64,000 nucleotides of DNA from Macrotrachela quadricornifera (taxonomy: Eukaryota > Rotifera > Eurotatoria > Philodinida > Philodinidae). Under the pieces are notes generated by a model. The model was not told the origin of the DNA and made no database searches. It saw only the letters and a program-made list of their open reading frames with translations. The DNA lies in assembly GCA_022393335.1 (NCBI GenBank), contig JAJEKB010021317.1, positions 1,219,181-1,283,180 on the forward strand, given 5' to 3'. Below, in pieces: positions 12,563 through 25,500 of this stretch (position 1 is the stretch's first letter; the number at the start of each line of letters is the position of its first letter). The position numbers and the translations under genes are program-made.

Positions 12563-12844
12563 GTGAATTTTCAACGAGGCAATAATTAAATCGAAAAATA
12601 TATGAATTACATGCTTTCAGAATGTATCGTACATTGTGTTGCAAAATGCGACACATTTTACATTAGTGTGTATATTTAATTGATTATGATGAATAAATCG
12701 AACTTAAATAAAAGATATTTTTGTTTGTTATATTGTATATAAAAAATATTTTCAAATATATATTCTTAAATGTTCACATTAGGAAATATCCTTCTATATA
12801 TATTTTCTTTTCGTTTATTTTTTGTGTTTATGATGATATTAAAG

Positions 12845-15800
12845 ATCTCCTTATTGTTTATGCTCACCTTGTTGTACTGTACTGTCTGTGATTGCTGGTA
12901 TCCTCTTGATGGCAGCATTATCTGCTTTAATCATTGCTCTTATTGGTGATAAACAACAAACAATAACAACAAGTTAGTTAAATACTTCTATTTTCAACAT
13001 ATGTTCAAAGCTTATTTGTTTTATATAGCAACTGTTAGTACAATAACGATCTTATCTTTAATAAACAATTTAACAACAAACATCACGAATAGTTTGTATT
13101 TAAATATTCGATTTTTATAAAAATATTTCAACATTGTGTATTGCATTTCTAGCAACTCTAACTATAAATAGTAGTTCATCAATATCAACAACATGTTAGT
13201 TTACAAATGTTTAGATTTATATAAAAGTTTGATAAAATATTTTCTTTTATAGCAACAATTCCTACAACGACATCATCATTCTTAATCAATCTAACAACAA
13301 GTTAGTGTAAAAAAATTTTATTTTTATAAGAATATTCTGACGTTGTACATAACATCTAGCAAGCATAACTATGAGTACAAGTTCATTGTCAACTACAATA
13401 ACAAGTCAGTTTAGAAATTTTTAGATTTCCATAGAAGTTTAAAAGTATATTTGTTCTTATAGCAACAACAGACACAACAACAATTACTTCATCAACATCG
13501 TCTACTATAACGACAAGTACAAGTACAAGTACAAGTCAGTTTAGTTTAAAATCTTACTCTAAGATCAATTAGATGTAACCCAGGTGAAGTTAGAACAAGA
13601 TTAGAGCAAACCTCCCCCATTCCCCAAGATTCACCCAGAGATATGTTCCAATTAGAAGTCGATGAGCTCTATTGAATGGTATAATTAGATTGTACATAGA
13701 TCAAATCAGATAAGATGCACTCAGAAATGTGTTCCAAGTAGAGATGACCATCGCGGCGCGAATATCTTTCTTTGATAAGAAGTATGATCACAGACAATAT
13801 TCTGAACGAATCTTGTGCTAATTTCATTTACATTCAGATTGAATTAATTTGAATAGATGTTTATAATTATATTAGTGACATATATATATATATATATTTG
13901 AGAAATAAAATAAATGTTCATGAATTATTTAAATAGGTCCAACAACAACAGTTCGTGTATGTGGTTCATCATGTTTGAATCAATCATGGATTAATTTATC
14001 AGGTATAATTGCTCAATGGCCATTTGATGGTTCATATATTGATATAACAAATAAATATAATGCAACTCCATTATCCAATGCACCTTATTTTGTTTCGGGA
14101 TATATTGGACAAGCAATATCATTAAATTCATCATATAATCAATCTCTTTATACATCATATATTCCATTGTATAATATTAGTTTTACAATTGATGCATGGA
14201 TCTATATAAATGTATATACAAGTGCAACTGATTATAGTATAATTGGAATGTGTCCATCAGGAACAACAAGAAATTGTCTTCAAGCAAGTATACGTAGTAA
14301 AAAACTTTGGTTTTCATTTTGGCTTCCTGATTCTGCATCTTCATCATTAATATATTCTAATCAATGGATCCATACAGCATTTATTTATGATTCAAAAGCA
14401 CGTACAATGACAAGTTATTTAAATGGATTTATTGATGGATTTACGAGTTCAGCAGATTCATTAAAATGTCAAACAGGTAGATTTACAATTGGTATTCATG
14501 AAGTTGTAAGACTTCCAAATAATCTATTTCAGGTAACATTCGAAGAATAACATAAATCATTTTTCTTTTATAGGAAAAATAATTCTTAGGATTTTTTTAA
14601 AAAGGTTACAGTATTTATTTAAGCAATTAAAAGATTGAAGTGACCAATCATTTTTTGAGCAATTTGTTTATTATAAAATGAATAATAATTAATTGATTAA
14701 CCTTTTGGGAACGGAATTATTTTTCAATTGAAAAATGATTCTTGCGTCAATTTCTTGTACGTGGCTCAAAATGATTACACAAAATTCTTATGCGACGCAA
14801 CAAAATAAGAGGGATAGTGATCCATATATAAATCACTTTTTTATTTTTTATTATAGAAATATAATAAAATAAATACAATGACTCCGATTGAAAGGAAAAC
14901 ACCACTACATGTATAATCAAAAATTAATTTTTGGATATGCAATTTTTGATTTCCATGCTTATGCTCTCCTTCTACAGTTAATTAGTAAAGATGTGTGCTG
15001 CTCACTTTTACTTTAAAAAAGAGACAGAACAGGTCTGACAAACTTGAAAGTTCACCTTACGTTGCATTTAAGTTCGGTTATTTCTCAACACCGGAGTATA
15101 TTCTTGTTCCTCTTCTAAAACCATATCGCTTTTACTAAATAGAAGTTTGTCACATCTGACTTTCATTTTGCTCATAGGATAAAATCGAACATATTGCAGA
15201 ACAAAATTGATTCATTTTTCTAACTAAATAGTCTCATCACATATGAAGTAATTTTGATATTTTTGATCCCATCTTCGCGCGTTATAATGTGGATCAAGAT
15301 CGAACTAATTAAGCTATTAGTATTGACATAAGTCGATCGTCGAAAATTCGCCTGTCAAAGGTTTAATTAACAACAATAGGACAGACGCTAGTTGTAATAC
15401 TCTTTCGGTGGCAGTCAGTAATAGTCCCTTAGTAATGTTCGTAACGGTCTGTGACAGAGAGGAAGTTTTACTACAGATAACCTTTTTACCTTCACTGATT
15501 GTATGTGTATGAGTTTCACTCGGTATATCACCAATCTTTACTTTATTAATAAATATGTTTATTATGTCTAGGGATACATAGATAATTTATCTATAAATGG
15601 TCGAGTAAAATCTTCGTGTGAAATACTTGAAATGGCAACATTATCTGCTCGTTTTAAATTCGATATAGGATCAGTATTTGATGATTCTGGACCTAATGCA
15701 TTACAGAGTACAGGTTCGAATTATTCAATTATTTCTGGTTATATAAATGAAGCTATTTCATTTTTTGGTTTATCAAATTCATATTTTCAATCATGGAGTT

Positions 15801-16300
15801 TTACTTCATTTAGTACAATGAATAAACCATTTTCAATTTCATTCTGGATAAAACCTCAATTACTTTCAGGTACACTTGTTCATTTATCAACATCATCATC
15901 TGGTACAGGATCATCATGTTTTCCATTATTGGGTTTTGCTTCAAATGGATCGATTGTTGCACAAGTCTTAATAAGTAATGGAAATCTTGTTACAGCTGTT
16001 GGTCCTGTATTACCAATATCTTCATTATGGATACCTATTGTTCAGACATGGAATTCAACAAGTGGATTAAAATTATATGTTAATAATACACTTGTGAGTT
16101 CTGTTACAGCTTCAACGTTTTTAACAAGTAATTCAACAATTAACTATTTAACGTTAGCTAATTGTATAAATGGTTGTGGATTATGTTCAAATGGATTAAT
16201 CAATTCACCAGGTCCATTTCTAGGTGCAATCGATGAATGGCAGATTTTTAGTCGAGAACTAAATGAAGATGATGTATGTGCTCACTATTATGCTAGATGA
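12845..16300 (+). CDS. Type II membrane protein: Ser/Thr stalk plus two LamG-like domains (5' end incomplete)
   Basis: Exons 12845-12972, 13029-13091, 13153-13194, 13253-13300, 13360-13404, 13463-13534, 13937-14532 and 15572-16300 join without a frame break (about 574 residues plus an unseen N-terminus). The first exon encodes a Cys-rich start (CLCSPCC) and a membrane segment (VLSVIAGILLMAALSALIIA). Five mini-exons, all phase 1 at both ends, encode a Ser/Thr-rich stalk. The seventh exon and the start of the last encode one concanavalin A/LamG-like domain (SGIIAQWPFDGS ... FTIDAWIY ... GYIDNLSINGR); the last exon then encodes a second (LSARFKFDIGS ... FSISFWIKP ... GAIDEWQIFSREL). Role: probably an extracellular carbohydrate- or protein-binding head on a stalk. 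The gene ends in a TGA at 16298-16300. Confidence 0.8.
13029..13534 (+). repeat. Tandemly duplicated two-exon/two-intron unit
   Basis: Exon starts at 13029, 13253 and 13463 and at 13153 and 13360 show a period of about 207-224 bp. Introns alternate between two types: those starting 13092 and 13301 resemble each other (both contain ATTTTTATAA), and those starting 13195 and 13405 resemble each other (both contain TTTAGATTT). Exon edges are near identical (AG before CAA at the start, ACAA before GTTAG or GTCAG at the end). So the unit that was duplicated contains two exons and two introns. Confidence 0.8.
13742..13762 (+). mobile_element. Fragment of the GC-rich hAT-like MITE end
   Basis: GAGATGACCATCGCGG matches the terminal repeat of the element at 39056-39550. 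Only the end is recognisable, inside the intron before the first LamG exon. Confidence 0.5.
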
Positions 16301-16492
16301 TTCTATAAACAAGAGTTTTTTCCTTCATAGATGAACTTGTTGCATTTCAAACTTTGGTCTAAGATATTTCAGAATTTTATTTTTATTTTAATCCTTTTTT
16401 TCTAATAAATATCTCGCTCAAAATATATTTTCAGATAGATAAGAAAACAAAAAGTAAGTTAGAACATACGAAAGTTTTTAAATTAATCTCGC

Positions 16493-16787
16493 ATTTCGAT
16501 ATTCTGGCCATTAAAAATTAGTTTGAATGTAAAATAATCTCAATTTTCAAGATCAGCATAAAAAAGTTGCATTGAATGGCTAGAATTTTTAAAAAGTATT
16601 GTAAAAATTGACCTATGGGAGTCTACAACGATTTTTACTCAAATATTTGTCCTGGATCTTACAGGTCACTTTTTACAATTTGTTTTTCTTTAAATCACCA
16701 GCTATTCAGTGTAAATTTAAATGCTGATCTCAAAAATCGAGGTTATTTTGCATTCAAACCAATTTTTAGTGGTTAAAATATCGAAAT
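16493..16787. mobile_element. Small MITE with ~70 bp inverted repeats
   Basis: ATTTCGATATTCTGGCCATT at the left is matched by a reverse-complement stretch ending AAAATATCGAAAT at the right. Inner segments (TTTGAATGTAAAATAA and AAGATCAGCAT) are mirrored too. Confidence 0.65.
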
Positions 16788-18559
16788 ATAACACCAGTTT
16801 TAGCGTGTATCGTCATTATGTCCTACTGTGTTGCTTGTGAGAAAAAAATCATACCAAGACAAAAGAGAAAATTAATGATGATACAGAGTTGTTCAGAAGA
16901 AGATTACGACAGTTACAAGTCTAACAGAAATGTCATAAATTAACAACACAAGTGGAATCAATGTTGAATGTATCACTTGAAGACTTTTCTTTAGTGTTTG
17001 CTTATCTAAATAAAACTTCGTTTCTAATAGTACTAATCATTCGTCTGATGAATATTATGTGATAATTATCTCTTTATAGTTTTTTTTACACATTCCTATT
17101 ATTTTCCTCTATTTTCTGGCATATTCATTTTCAGTATTCCACTATATACGATGCACTTAATAGAGGATGAGGATAATGGTCAAAAGAAAATGATTATCTT
17201 CAGCCCTTTCCTGTTAGATTCTTTACATGTTGTCATATATGTAATGTTTATTTTAAAATTAAGATCACACTCTGCACAAAAATGTAGAAGGTACAAATTT
17301 AAAATAATGAAATATGCAAGGAGACATATGAAACAGTTAGAATATCCTTGAGTGACAATATGAAAGAAGTGGAAGAATCAAGATAAAATAATATAGAAAA
17401 ATAACTAAGCGAGAGAAAGAGAAGGAAAAGAAATAGATATATTGCTTAGAGCACATGGATGTAAGAAAAGAAAGAAAAAAACGTGTGTATGGAAAACATG
17501 ATGCCATTTTCTTTCTTGGTGCATCGTTAATATATGCCATAGCACTCTCACCCTCACTAGACTAACTTATCGTCTGCATTGGATTTTTTTTTTGTTCTGC
17601 ATGATGTCAATCGGTAGCCGTTTTCTATACTCCAGTAATAACGAAGCAACATTTACTGAGGAATGATGAGGAAGAAAAAAATGGTTGTTTTTTTATCTAA
17701 GGAAGAAATCATTTATGCCTGTTTCTTTTGGACTAAGCACACACTTCTCGAACGCAAAACGAGAAAAGTAAGTTTTAAAGCATAAAAACGATGTATTGGA
17801 TTTTTTTTAATTAATTTTCTTAGACTTACATCGATTATAATCAATTCTTTTCAGGAATTTTTAATCAACTATAGTCAAAAATAATTGGTATAATGGATGA
17901 AATTTTATTGTTTTTTGGATTATTTTTGGTTATAATTGATTCCTAACTGATTAAAAGTTGATTGAAGATGTATGGTTTTTATCGAGTTTTAACTATGATT
18001 TAATCGATTTTACTCTGCGCTTATTCACTTAATTTTTTTACATGAATAAGTTCAAAAAGGCTCCAACTGAGAACGACAGATATATATGCAACTGTTAGTC
18101 TTCACTGAAGTAGCTCCTATTTGTTGTATCTGTTTTATGCCATCTGATGAGTCTCTTAAGCAAAAACGAATTCCCGATCATGACGGTTGTTCTCATCCTT
18201 ATCTCCTCTTCTACGTTCAATCATTCTTCCCATGCTTATGGAAAAATTTTTCACGGTGAAAATAATGATTGCCGTTTGAGTGATGAGTCAGAATATGACA
18301 ATATTTTCCTTTCTACTTTTTCTGCTATAACATTATTATTTTTCTTTTTCTCATTCTCTCGTCTTCAGAGTGTTTTTTTTATTCATCCATTCTTTGCACA
18401 TGTGTGAAAAACTTCTTTATACAGAAGATAAACGATTGCTGTTTATATCAGTAAGAGCGTCGTGAAAGCGGGAGTATATTATCATATAAATCGCCGAAGT
18501 ATCACACTACTGAGTTTCAATAATCTTCAAAGAGTCATCTAGGAATGCAACGATAACGA

Positions 18560-18750
18560 TGACTGATCTACCAGTATCCAATAGGTACTAGTAACCGACT
18601 CACCGGTCATCACTATACACCAAATACTGTTCCAGTAATAAACATTACCATTCGTTGATACTCTCCATTATTCACCGATATATAGTGGTACCAAGTGTTA
18701 TTCACTGGCACACACTGGTATCCATCGGTATTCACTGGTATAGAGCATAT
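18560..18750 (+). repeat. Degenerate minisatellite, CACTGGTAT-like motif
   Basis: Irregular repeats of a roughly 20 bp motif resembling TATTCACTGGTAT (for example near 18705-18740), with many substitutions. Not coding. Confidence 0.45.
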
Positions 18751-19191
18751 TCGGAAGGGAAAAACGCCGGATTATTTACTCCCGCGATTTCCGTTGTACT
18801 CCGGCAATTCTCGAGATTGGATATACATTTAACTAATCTATCTTCTATAAAATCATTAGTAGTTCCGAGTCACTTACACATCCTTAAAGGCTGAGTTATG
18901 TGAGTACTCGTACGTCCTCAAACGCTATTATATAGAGAAAGGCTTAGGTCTTCAAGAACTATTATATAAAGGTACCCATAGAATATTGCGCACAGACCAG
19001 TGATATGTCATGTGAAAGAGCAAATGATGCTCTTTAAAATGCGCCAATTTTCGCGCATTTCATATGTCGTTTTATGATTGAATTTCTTAAAAATAATGAG
19101 TACTATATCTAATTACAACTGACCATACCCTGAAAATCACACTAAAATTTCACTAAATTCGTTGCTTTTCAAATAGTAATTATAGAGTTTT

Positions 19192-19620
19192 GTTCAGTTT
19201 TGTGGAACTCATGTATTTTTTCGAAGAAAAATAGTGAGTGTAAGTTTCATTAAGTCGAGATTTTCCAGCCCCGCCTCCCTTACGGACATCATCCCTACTT
19301 ACAGACAGGTCCCATTACAGACAAGTTCCATTGCAAACATCTCCTTATTGTAGTAGACACGACATAATAAATACAGTGCGTGCGTGACGGGTCTCAGATT
19401 GGGGAGAGTAGTGTAGCGGGTTTTGGAAGGGTGTAAAGTTTTTTGGGGGATGTAAAAGAGTATTTCGAGCCAAATTTCTTAAAAAACTATAAAATTTGTT
19501 CCAAATCTGCTCCCTTCGTTAAAAAAAACGAAAAATTTCAAGTAACACAACTTTTAGCTTATAAGAATATATGAGTTTCACATTTTAGCCCTAAAGGGGC
19601 TGCGCTGACAAGCTTTTTAT
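19192..19620 (+). repeat. Dispersed repeat, copy 1
   Basis: Homologous, in opposite orientation, to 27786-28180. Shared parts include TGGAACTCA near one end, CGAAGAAAAATAGTGAGTGT, pyrimidine-rich GC-richer stretches in the middle and an AAAGGG(G/A)CTGCGCTGACA end. The two ends are inverted relatives of each other, as in a MITE. Confidence 0.7.
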
Positions 19621-20172
19621 GCTCTTTCATATGAAAGAGTCAGAATTTAAAAACAAATCAAAGTTTTATTAATTATTTGCTAACGATCGCTAACTAATAA
19701 TTAACTACAATAAAAGTATAAGTGCTTGTTACCAAAATGTAGTCCATTATATTCTGCGTTGAATGGTATATAGAATATCTTTCAGATGTTGTGAAATAAC
19801 GTAAAAATTAGGCAAATACTAAAAGTGTGCTAAACTTTATTTTCCATACTTTGTATTACAATGTTTAGTATTTTGACTATAACATTGTCATTATTGAATG
19901 AAAATCAAAAAGAATTTTTTTACCAAAATGATCAGCAAGAAAAAGCTCTACAAAGTCTAATATGAGAGAAAATTTTCAGAGTATTTTTATTATTCGGTCA
20001 TACGTGGAAACAAAAATGTTCATGCTTGTTTGCCTGCGCACCGTATTAATGTCGCATACTTTATTTATTTCAGCGTATAATCATAAATATTTCTCCTTAG
20101 AAAAATAAAATTCGTCTGTTTTTCTATTTTTTGATTTCTTTTAAAAAATATTCATATGTTATAGAATCGAAT

Positions 20173-21581
20173 ATGTCGGAAGAGCTTCAAAATGGTGATT
20201 TCGAGGAGATAAAGAATCTTATTGATAACGGATATACTTTTGGTGACGATTCATTTGCATTCATTGATCCATTTACGTTATTGAAAATAGATCAGTATGG
20301 CTGCTGTCTTTTATTTCATTAGTCATTGTTTTTTGTTTATATTTTAGGATTATATATAACACTATGCAGAGATTCGCATCAAAAAAAACTTCTTCACTCG
20401 TGGAAGCTGCAGATAAAGCATATAGTTATACAAACAATTATCTTACAGAAAAGGTGGACAATGAATATAAAGTAAGCTTTTGTTGATTCTTAAGAAAAAA
20501 GAAAATGTAAATAACAAGTTATTCTTATTGATATATTTTGATTGTGTTATATATTTATTTAATATTATTAATTATTCCAACTCTAGGATGTTACTGGTGA
20601 GACAGATCAAGTAAACGAAAATATTCTTCTAAATTATAAAATGTATTGGCGTAAATACGAATTTATGTGTTGTATCATAAATCGTAGTCGTCACCACATC
20701 AATCAAATCTACTCATCAAGTACGGGAAGAAGAGACAGCCAAGAACGCTATACAATTGGATACGTATGTTGTATTTAGACTTTTTCATCTTTACTAAAAT
20801 TCTGTTAATCAGCTTCTTGCATATATTTGGGAAGAGCGTTTCTTCAAACCACTATATCAACGTATAGCATCAAAATGTTTGAAGATAATCAAAGAGCATC
20901 GTGAGAAACATTTATCTAATGACACAGAATCAGACGAAAATAGTCTTGATTCAGATTGTAAGCAGACTATTTTTTCATTGATTTCATTAACGTAAAAAAT
21001 TCTTTTAGCAGAAAACGATTTTTTGGAAACAATAAAAAATAATTCACAATTTAAATTAAACAATGACATTTATTCGGAATCGTTCGAAAATGGTTTTCTT
21101 AAAGAAGCACAAGAATTTTATAGTCAAAAACAAAAACAAATTTCTTTCGAACCCAGTCGAATGCTTGAATACTTGCAAAGGGTATATATCTTAATTAAAT
21201 CAACAAACTTTATATAATATATTTATTCATTGATAATAGATAGATAAATATTTAAAATTTGAAGAAAATTCTGCTAAGATTTATATGCCCGAAGGCAAGT
21301 CAACATTAAATAATCTGATTAACAAAATCGAAGACATATTTATTCTTGATGATATTCTCGAAGTTATTGTGGAAACAATGATGTCATTCGAGCGAAATCC
21401 AGAGAAACGTGAAGGTAAAAATTCTATTTAATCCTTTTTTTTTGGTTATTGTGGTTCTAATTTTGATGTAGAATTAAGAAGACTATATGAATCAATCAAT
21501 CGAATGCCGAAAATCAAAAATAAACTGGTAAAGTTTATCGAAAATCATATCTATCAAACTGAAGTTCTAATTTATTTTTAA
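20173..21581 (+). CDS. Cullin-like protein, N-terminal part only
   Basis: Seven exons, 20173-20294, 20348-20471, 20587-20763, 20813-20957, 21009-21181, 21240-21414 and 21472-21581, join in frame to 341 residues. Cullin-repeat features are clear. WEERFFKPLYQRI (about 147-159) matches the W-x-x-x-x-F-x-P-L region. YSESFENGFLKEAQEFY (about 210-226) matches the Y-x-x-x-FE-x-x-FL-x-x-T-x-x-Y region. EYLQRIDKYLKFEE and LRRLYESINRMPKIKNKLVKFIENHI (about 307-332) match the end of the third repeat. Cullins are ubiquitin-ligase scaffolds of about 750 residues. This one stops before the cullin homology and neddylation domains, so it could bind an adaptor but not the catalytic RING. A coding-like stretch in another frame (21592-21717) follows, so splicing could extend it slightly. 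Either a genuine short form or a truncated paralogue. Confidence 0.75.
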
Positions 21582-22542
21582 TACAGAACAGAGAGTAGAT
21601 TCGTTAATTAATGAAAAAACGAGACGTCATCTGTTATTTTCTTTTGTGCGAATGTTCAAAAGTAGGAAGGATAAATTAATAGAAGTAATATTCAGTGTAG
21701 ATAAAATCGAAACATAGAATACACCAGCACTAAAAGAACGATATGAAAGAACCTTTTTTTTCATATTAACTGAATATTTTCAGTAAAAACAGTTCAACTT
21801 TGTACAATTAAATGAAAGTTTTATGTTAAAAAAAGTCATATATCAACTCCTCATTATACGAAAGAAAACTTAGAAAAACAGTAAAAAAAAAGCAAAATTT
21901 TGGTCCATGAAAACAACCAGATCTCTCTTAAGACAATCCATAGGCACGGACCCTTTTGGAATTTTGTTAGCCACGATGAGTCCTATTGACCCTTTGGGGA
22001 CCATAGTCATATATATACAACTTTGAAAATTGTAGCAGGAACGAAAGTATGTGGATATGTTTGAATAGATTTTTCGAGTGTTATATTTCTTTTTCGAACT
22101 CAAAGTTTTGTATTCGTTTCGTTGCAGTAAGAACAAGTATTATTATTATTATGACTGATTCTAAAGCTACAGCTCTATTAATTTTATTTTAAAAAAGTCA
22201 GTCTTCAATGGATTAATAGCCAGAATATGAGCTTAAATGAGTTTGACAGTTGGATATATTCCCTCGTCAGTTCCACATTGAGCTCTGATTAAATAAATCA
22301 ACATCCATCTTCATCTATTATATTAATCTATCAATCAGAATTCCGAACTTACCACTAAAATACAGCGACTGTGCATAATTCGAGTATATATAGCTTATCG
22401 AATTATAATCTGTGTTAGTGATGCAACGATGACTCCAGGAAAACGATCACCATTGAGCAAAAATACTTTTAACGTGTCTCGGTTTTTTTGAAAATACTTT
22501 AGGATGTCAAAAGCGTTCTCGTAAATCTTTAAGACTTTCCTA
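21582..22542. other. Intergenic between cullin-like and deaminase-like genes
   Basis: Contains the possible extra cullin tail exon (21592-21717) and otherwise AT-rich spacer with no clear gene. Confidence 0.4.
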
Positions 22543-25500
22543 ATGGATTTGACTTCTTCTAAAATGAATTTTTTTTCTTGTGCACAGAATGCCCTGAGAA
22601 ATGTCTACGATCGAATGAGACGGCTCGATAAAGAGCCAGAATTATATGACTTGCACACTCATCTACTTGGTATGGGAAATATCGGATTCTGGATAAACAC
22701 TATTTTGACCAATCACACAATTTTACCGACTAACGATGAATTTCGTAGAGATTCTACTTTACGAAATCAGCTGTGCCGTTTAGTTTGGGATAAAAAGAAC
22801 TGCCGTTTTATTCATGGAGGAGCAGTTAATAAAATCATTCAATACTTAATTGACACGAACTATCCAAATGGTTCATTGAAAATATTGAAAGAAGAAATTA
22901 AACGCGCATTGTTAGATGCAGAAACTGCATTTGATTCACTGGTCACAGAACAAGACAGCTTTTTACGAGAACTAAAAGACCGTAATTTGGCATTTCAAGT
23001 GGATTTCTCATACGATGTCGTTTTAACACTAGATGATCTTGCAAAGGGACTCGGTTTATGCACAACAACTAACGAGTCTAGTGCAGCAATTGAAGAGAAA
23101 TTAGGTTTTCACATGGCATCTTCGTTTAATCCACCTCGATTCCGTTACTGGATTGTCTTTAATGCTCGCCAACAAAAGTTTGAAGTTGTCTACGGAATAA
23201 CTGTTGAAGAATTACGAGATCTCATCGATATTGATGCCAATGCACCAAGACAAGCAAACCTACTTGCACGAGCCCATATCGTAAATGCTTTTTCTATGTG
23301 TGATGCGCATGGAACAAGCGCACGTCCAATTGATTTTCATGACTTTCGAGGAATGTTCACACCCAAATTTTATCCACATCGGTTCGCACTCAAAGATTCC
23401 ATATATTCTCAACGTCTTGATATTCTAGCTCATTTACTTTACTATGTTCTTCGCCGATATGATAAATGCCATCCACGTGTCACTTATTGTGAACTGTCGG
23501 TTGGAGTTGGTGATCTTACACGTCCATGGGTTTTCGATGTTCTTTGCTGCTTTCCTACAGATCTGAACAGTGAAAGTAGTTTTCGTAAACTTCTCTCGAA
23601 TGAACACTTTCCTTGCCTTAAAGATACCGTCATAATGGAGACACTTGTACCTAAATGTACTTACAAATTCTTGGTTGGTTTTAATCGTCAGCGTGTTCAG
23701 ACATCTTTTTTTAATAACCAAAAAGAAGCAATCGATCTTCTAAATGAAGCACCTCAAATTGCTATACATTTAATGTTAAATGAAATCAATAAAAGCGCTC
23801 GTCGTGAACTCGTAAAGGAAGATAGTATCTTTTATCCCTACATAGAGGAGTTAGAGAAGGTGAAAAAAATGGCAGAGAAAAACAAATCATTTCATGACTG
23901 GGTGGTTGGATTCGATCTTATCAGTGATGAAATGGGCTTTCCTTACTGTGCTTTTGTAGCACGAAATTTCATCAACTATGTTATTGGCATACGTGATAAT
24001 ACAAACCCATCTTTTGGTCTCCGCATCCATTTTGGTGAAAATGTACCCTTCGCCGATGCTAATACTCCTACTTATCGTCATTTTATCGCTCATATGTATA
24101 TTGCTTTCCGCTGCTTACGCTATCTACAGCAAGAACTAAAATATGGTATTCGTATTGGTCATGGTATTGCTTTTCAACGCATTTTAGATGGATCGATGAG
24201 TACATCTAAACACCGAAAATCATCAGTACTCTTGGCTGAAATGCAACACTATGCTCTACATATATTTAAAACAATACCCTTCGAAGTAAACATTACTAGT
24301 AATGAATATTTACTTGGCCATGCATTACGTAAAGGTGACTATCAACGAGCGCTTCGACTCGATGCACTGTTAAAATTGGATATACCAATTATTCTAGCAA
24401 CTGACAATGATGGAGTCTGGCCGATCGATAATTGCCTACGAAATTGCCCTAGTCATCATTCATTAAGTGGGGAATATTGCCGAGCTATTTCGTCAAATAT
24501 AATTCAGGATATAAAAGTACTCGAGAAGATGTTCAGCAATATGAAAAAATTTCGCTTTTATTCAAAGAATAACGAGATTACAAATTCTGGATCTGAGACT
24601 TCAATATTGCCTTCTGATACTAGGGCTTTTCCAATTATTATTCATCCAAACATTATAAAATACATCATGAGCCTCTATCGTAAACCAGATCAACAGAAAG
24701 GCAAATTTTATGACGATTTTAAGCGCGTCTATCCGTCGAACAATAATGAGGAAACTAATAATACGCCACGTCCTGATGAAGAATCAAAAACTTGGGAACT
24801 GATGTGCCGCCGTTTAGCTCCCATTGCGTATGTAGCGTACTGTGCTCAACGCTCAGAAGAAAATTCTGACTGGATGGAAGAGATACGAGGTACGTATAAT
24901 ACTATATTCGGCAAACATCCTGATGCGCAAGCAGTGTTCACAAAATGGGAAAGTGTTTTTAAAGAACTTATCAATACGTGTACTAATGCTGAGAGGCTCT
25001 CAATTGCTCAGAATCTGTTGGCTACAATAGCTACTGAAGACTCGAGAAAAAATCCTCAAGGAAGTGAAGAAATACGGGATGCGTCTAACAATACCTCTCA
25101 CGCAGTGTTGGAACAGTTGGAATGTCTGTATCAAGAGCTTATCAGTACGTGTACTGTTACTGGAAGACTCTCGGTTGTTCAAAATCGATTGGCTGCAATA
25201 TTCGAGGAAAAATTGAAAGAAATACTGGATCAATCTAACAGGACCTCCGGCATATCTTCTAACGTAAAACACGTGTTGAAAGAATTGAAAATTCTTTACG
25301 AAAAACTTAAAAACTCGAATACTATTAACCAGAGTCGATATGTGTCAACAAATGGAGGAAAAGATGTTTTTTTCTCTGAAGAACCTTTTATAACACATAA
25401 CGATAAGACACGACCAATGGAAGATCTTATCAAGTATATTCAAGATCATTGTCACGAAGCCATTTGTGTTCATGCATTTACTCGTCACATAAATGTAAAT

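Larger units (their letters stand above)
12248..12675. repeat. Possible short inverted-repeat element
   Basis: ATATGCACACTAA at 12248 is mirrored by TTAGTGTGTATAT at 12663-12675, with an inner AAAATGTGTCG / CGACACATTTT pair. The interior includes the TATA-like box and a possible first exon of the LamG gene, so this may be chance symmetry. Confidence 0.3.
16301..20172. other. Long intergenic region with decayed repeats, no gene seen
   Basis: Nearly 3.9 kb between the LamG gene and the cullin-like gene. It holds an inverted-repeat element near 16493, a degenerate GGTATTCACTGGTAT-type minisatellite near 18560-18750, a fragment of the 52 kb minisatellite near 18900-18985 and a dispersed repeat at 19192-19620. 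The open frames in it look random. Confidence 0.5.

Noticed and set aside
16800..18650. Several 60-90 codon frames on both strands
   Set aside because: No homology, no consistent splice structure, and low-complexity sequence.
21521..21591. GTAAAG at about 21529 as a donor for a further cullin intron
   Set aside because: Splicing there would remove the VKFIENHI stretch that aligns with the conserved cullin segment, so I kept it as exon; the downstream frame 21592-21717 remains only a possibility.
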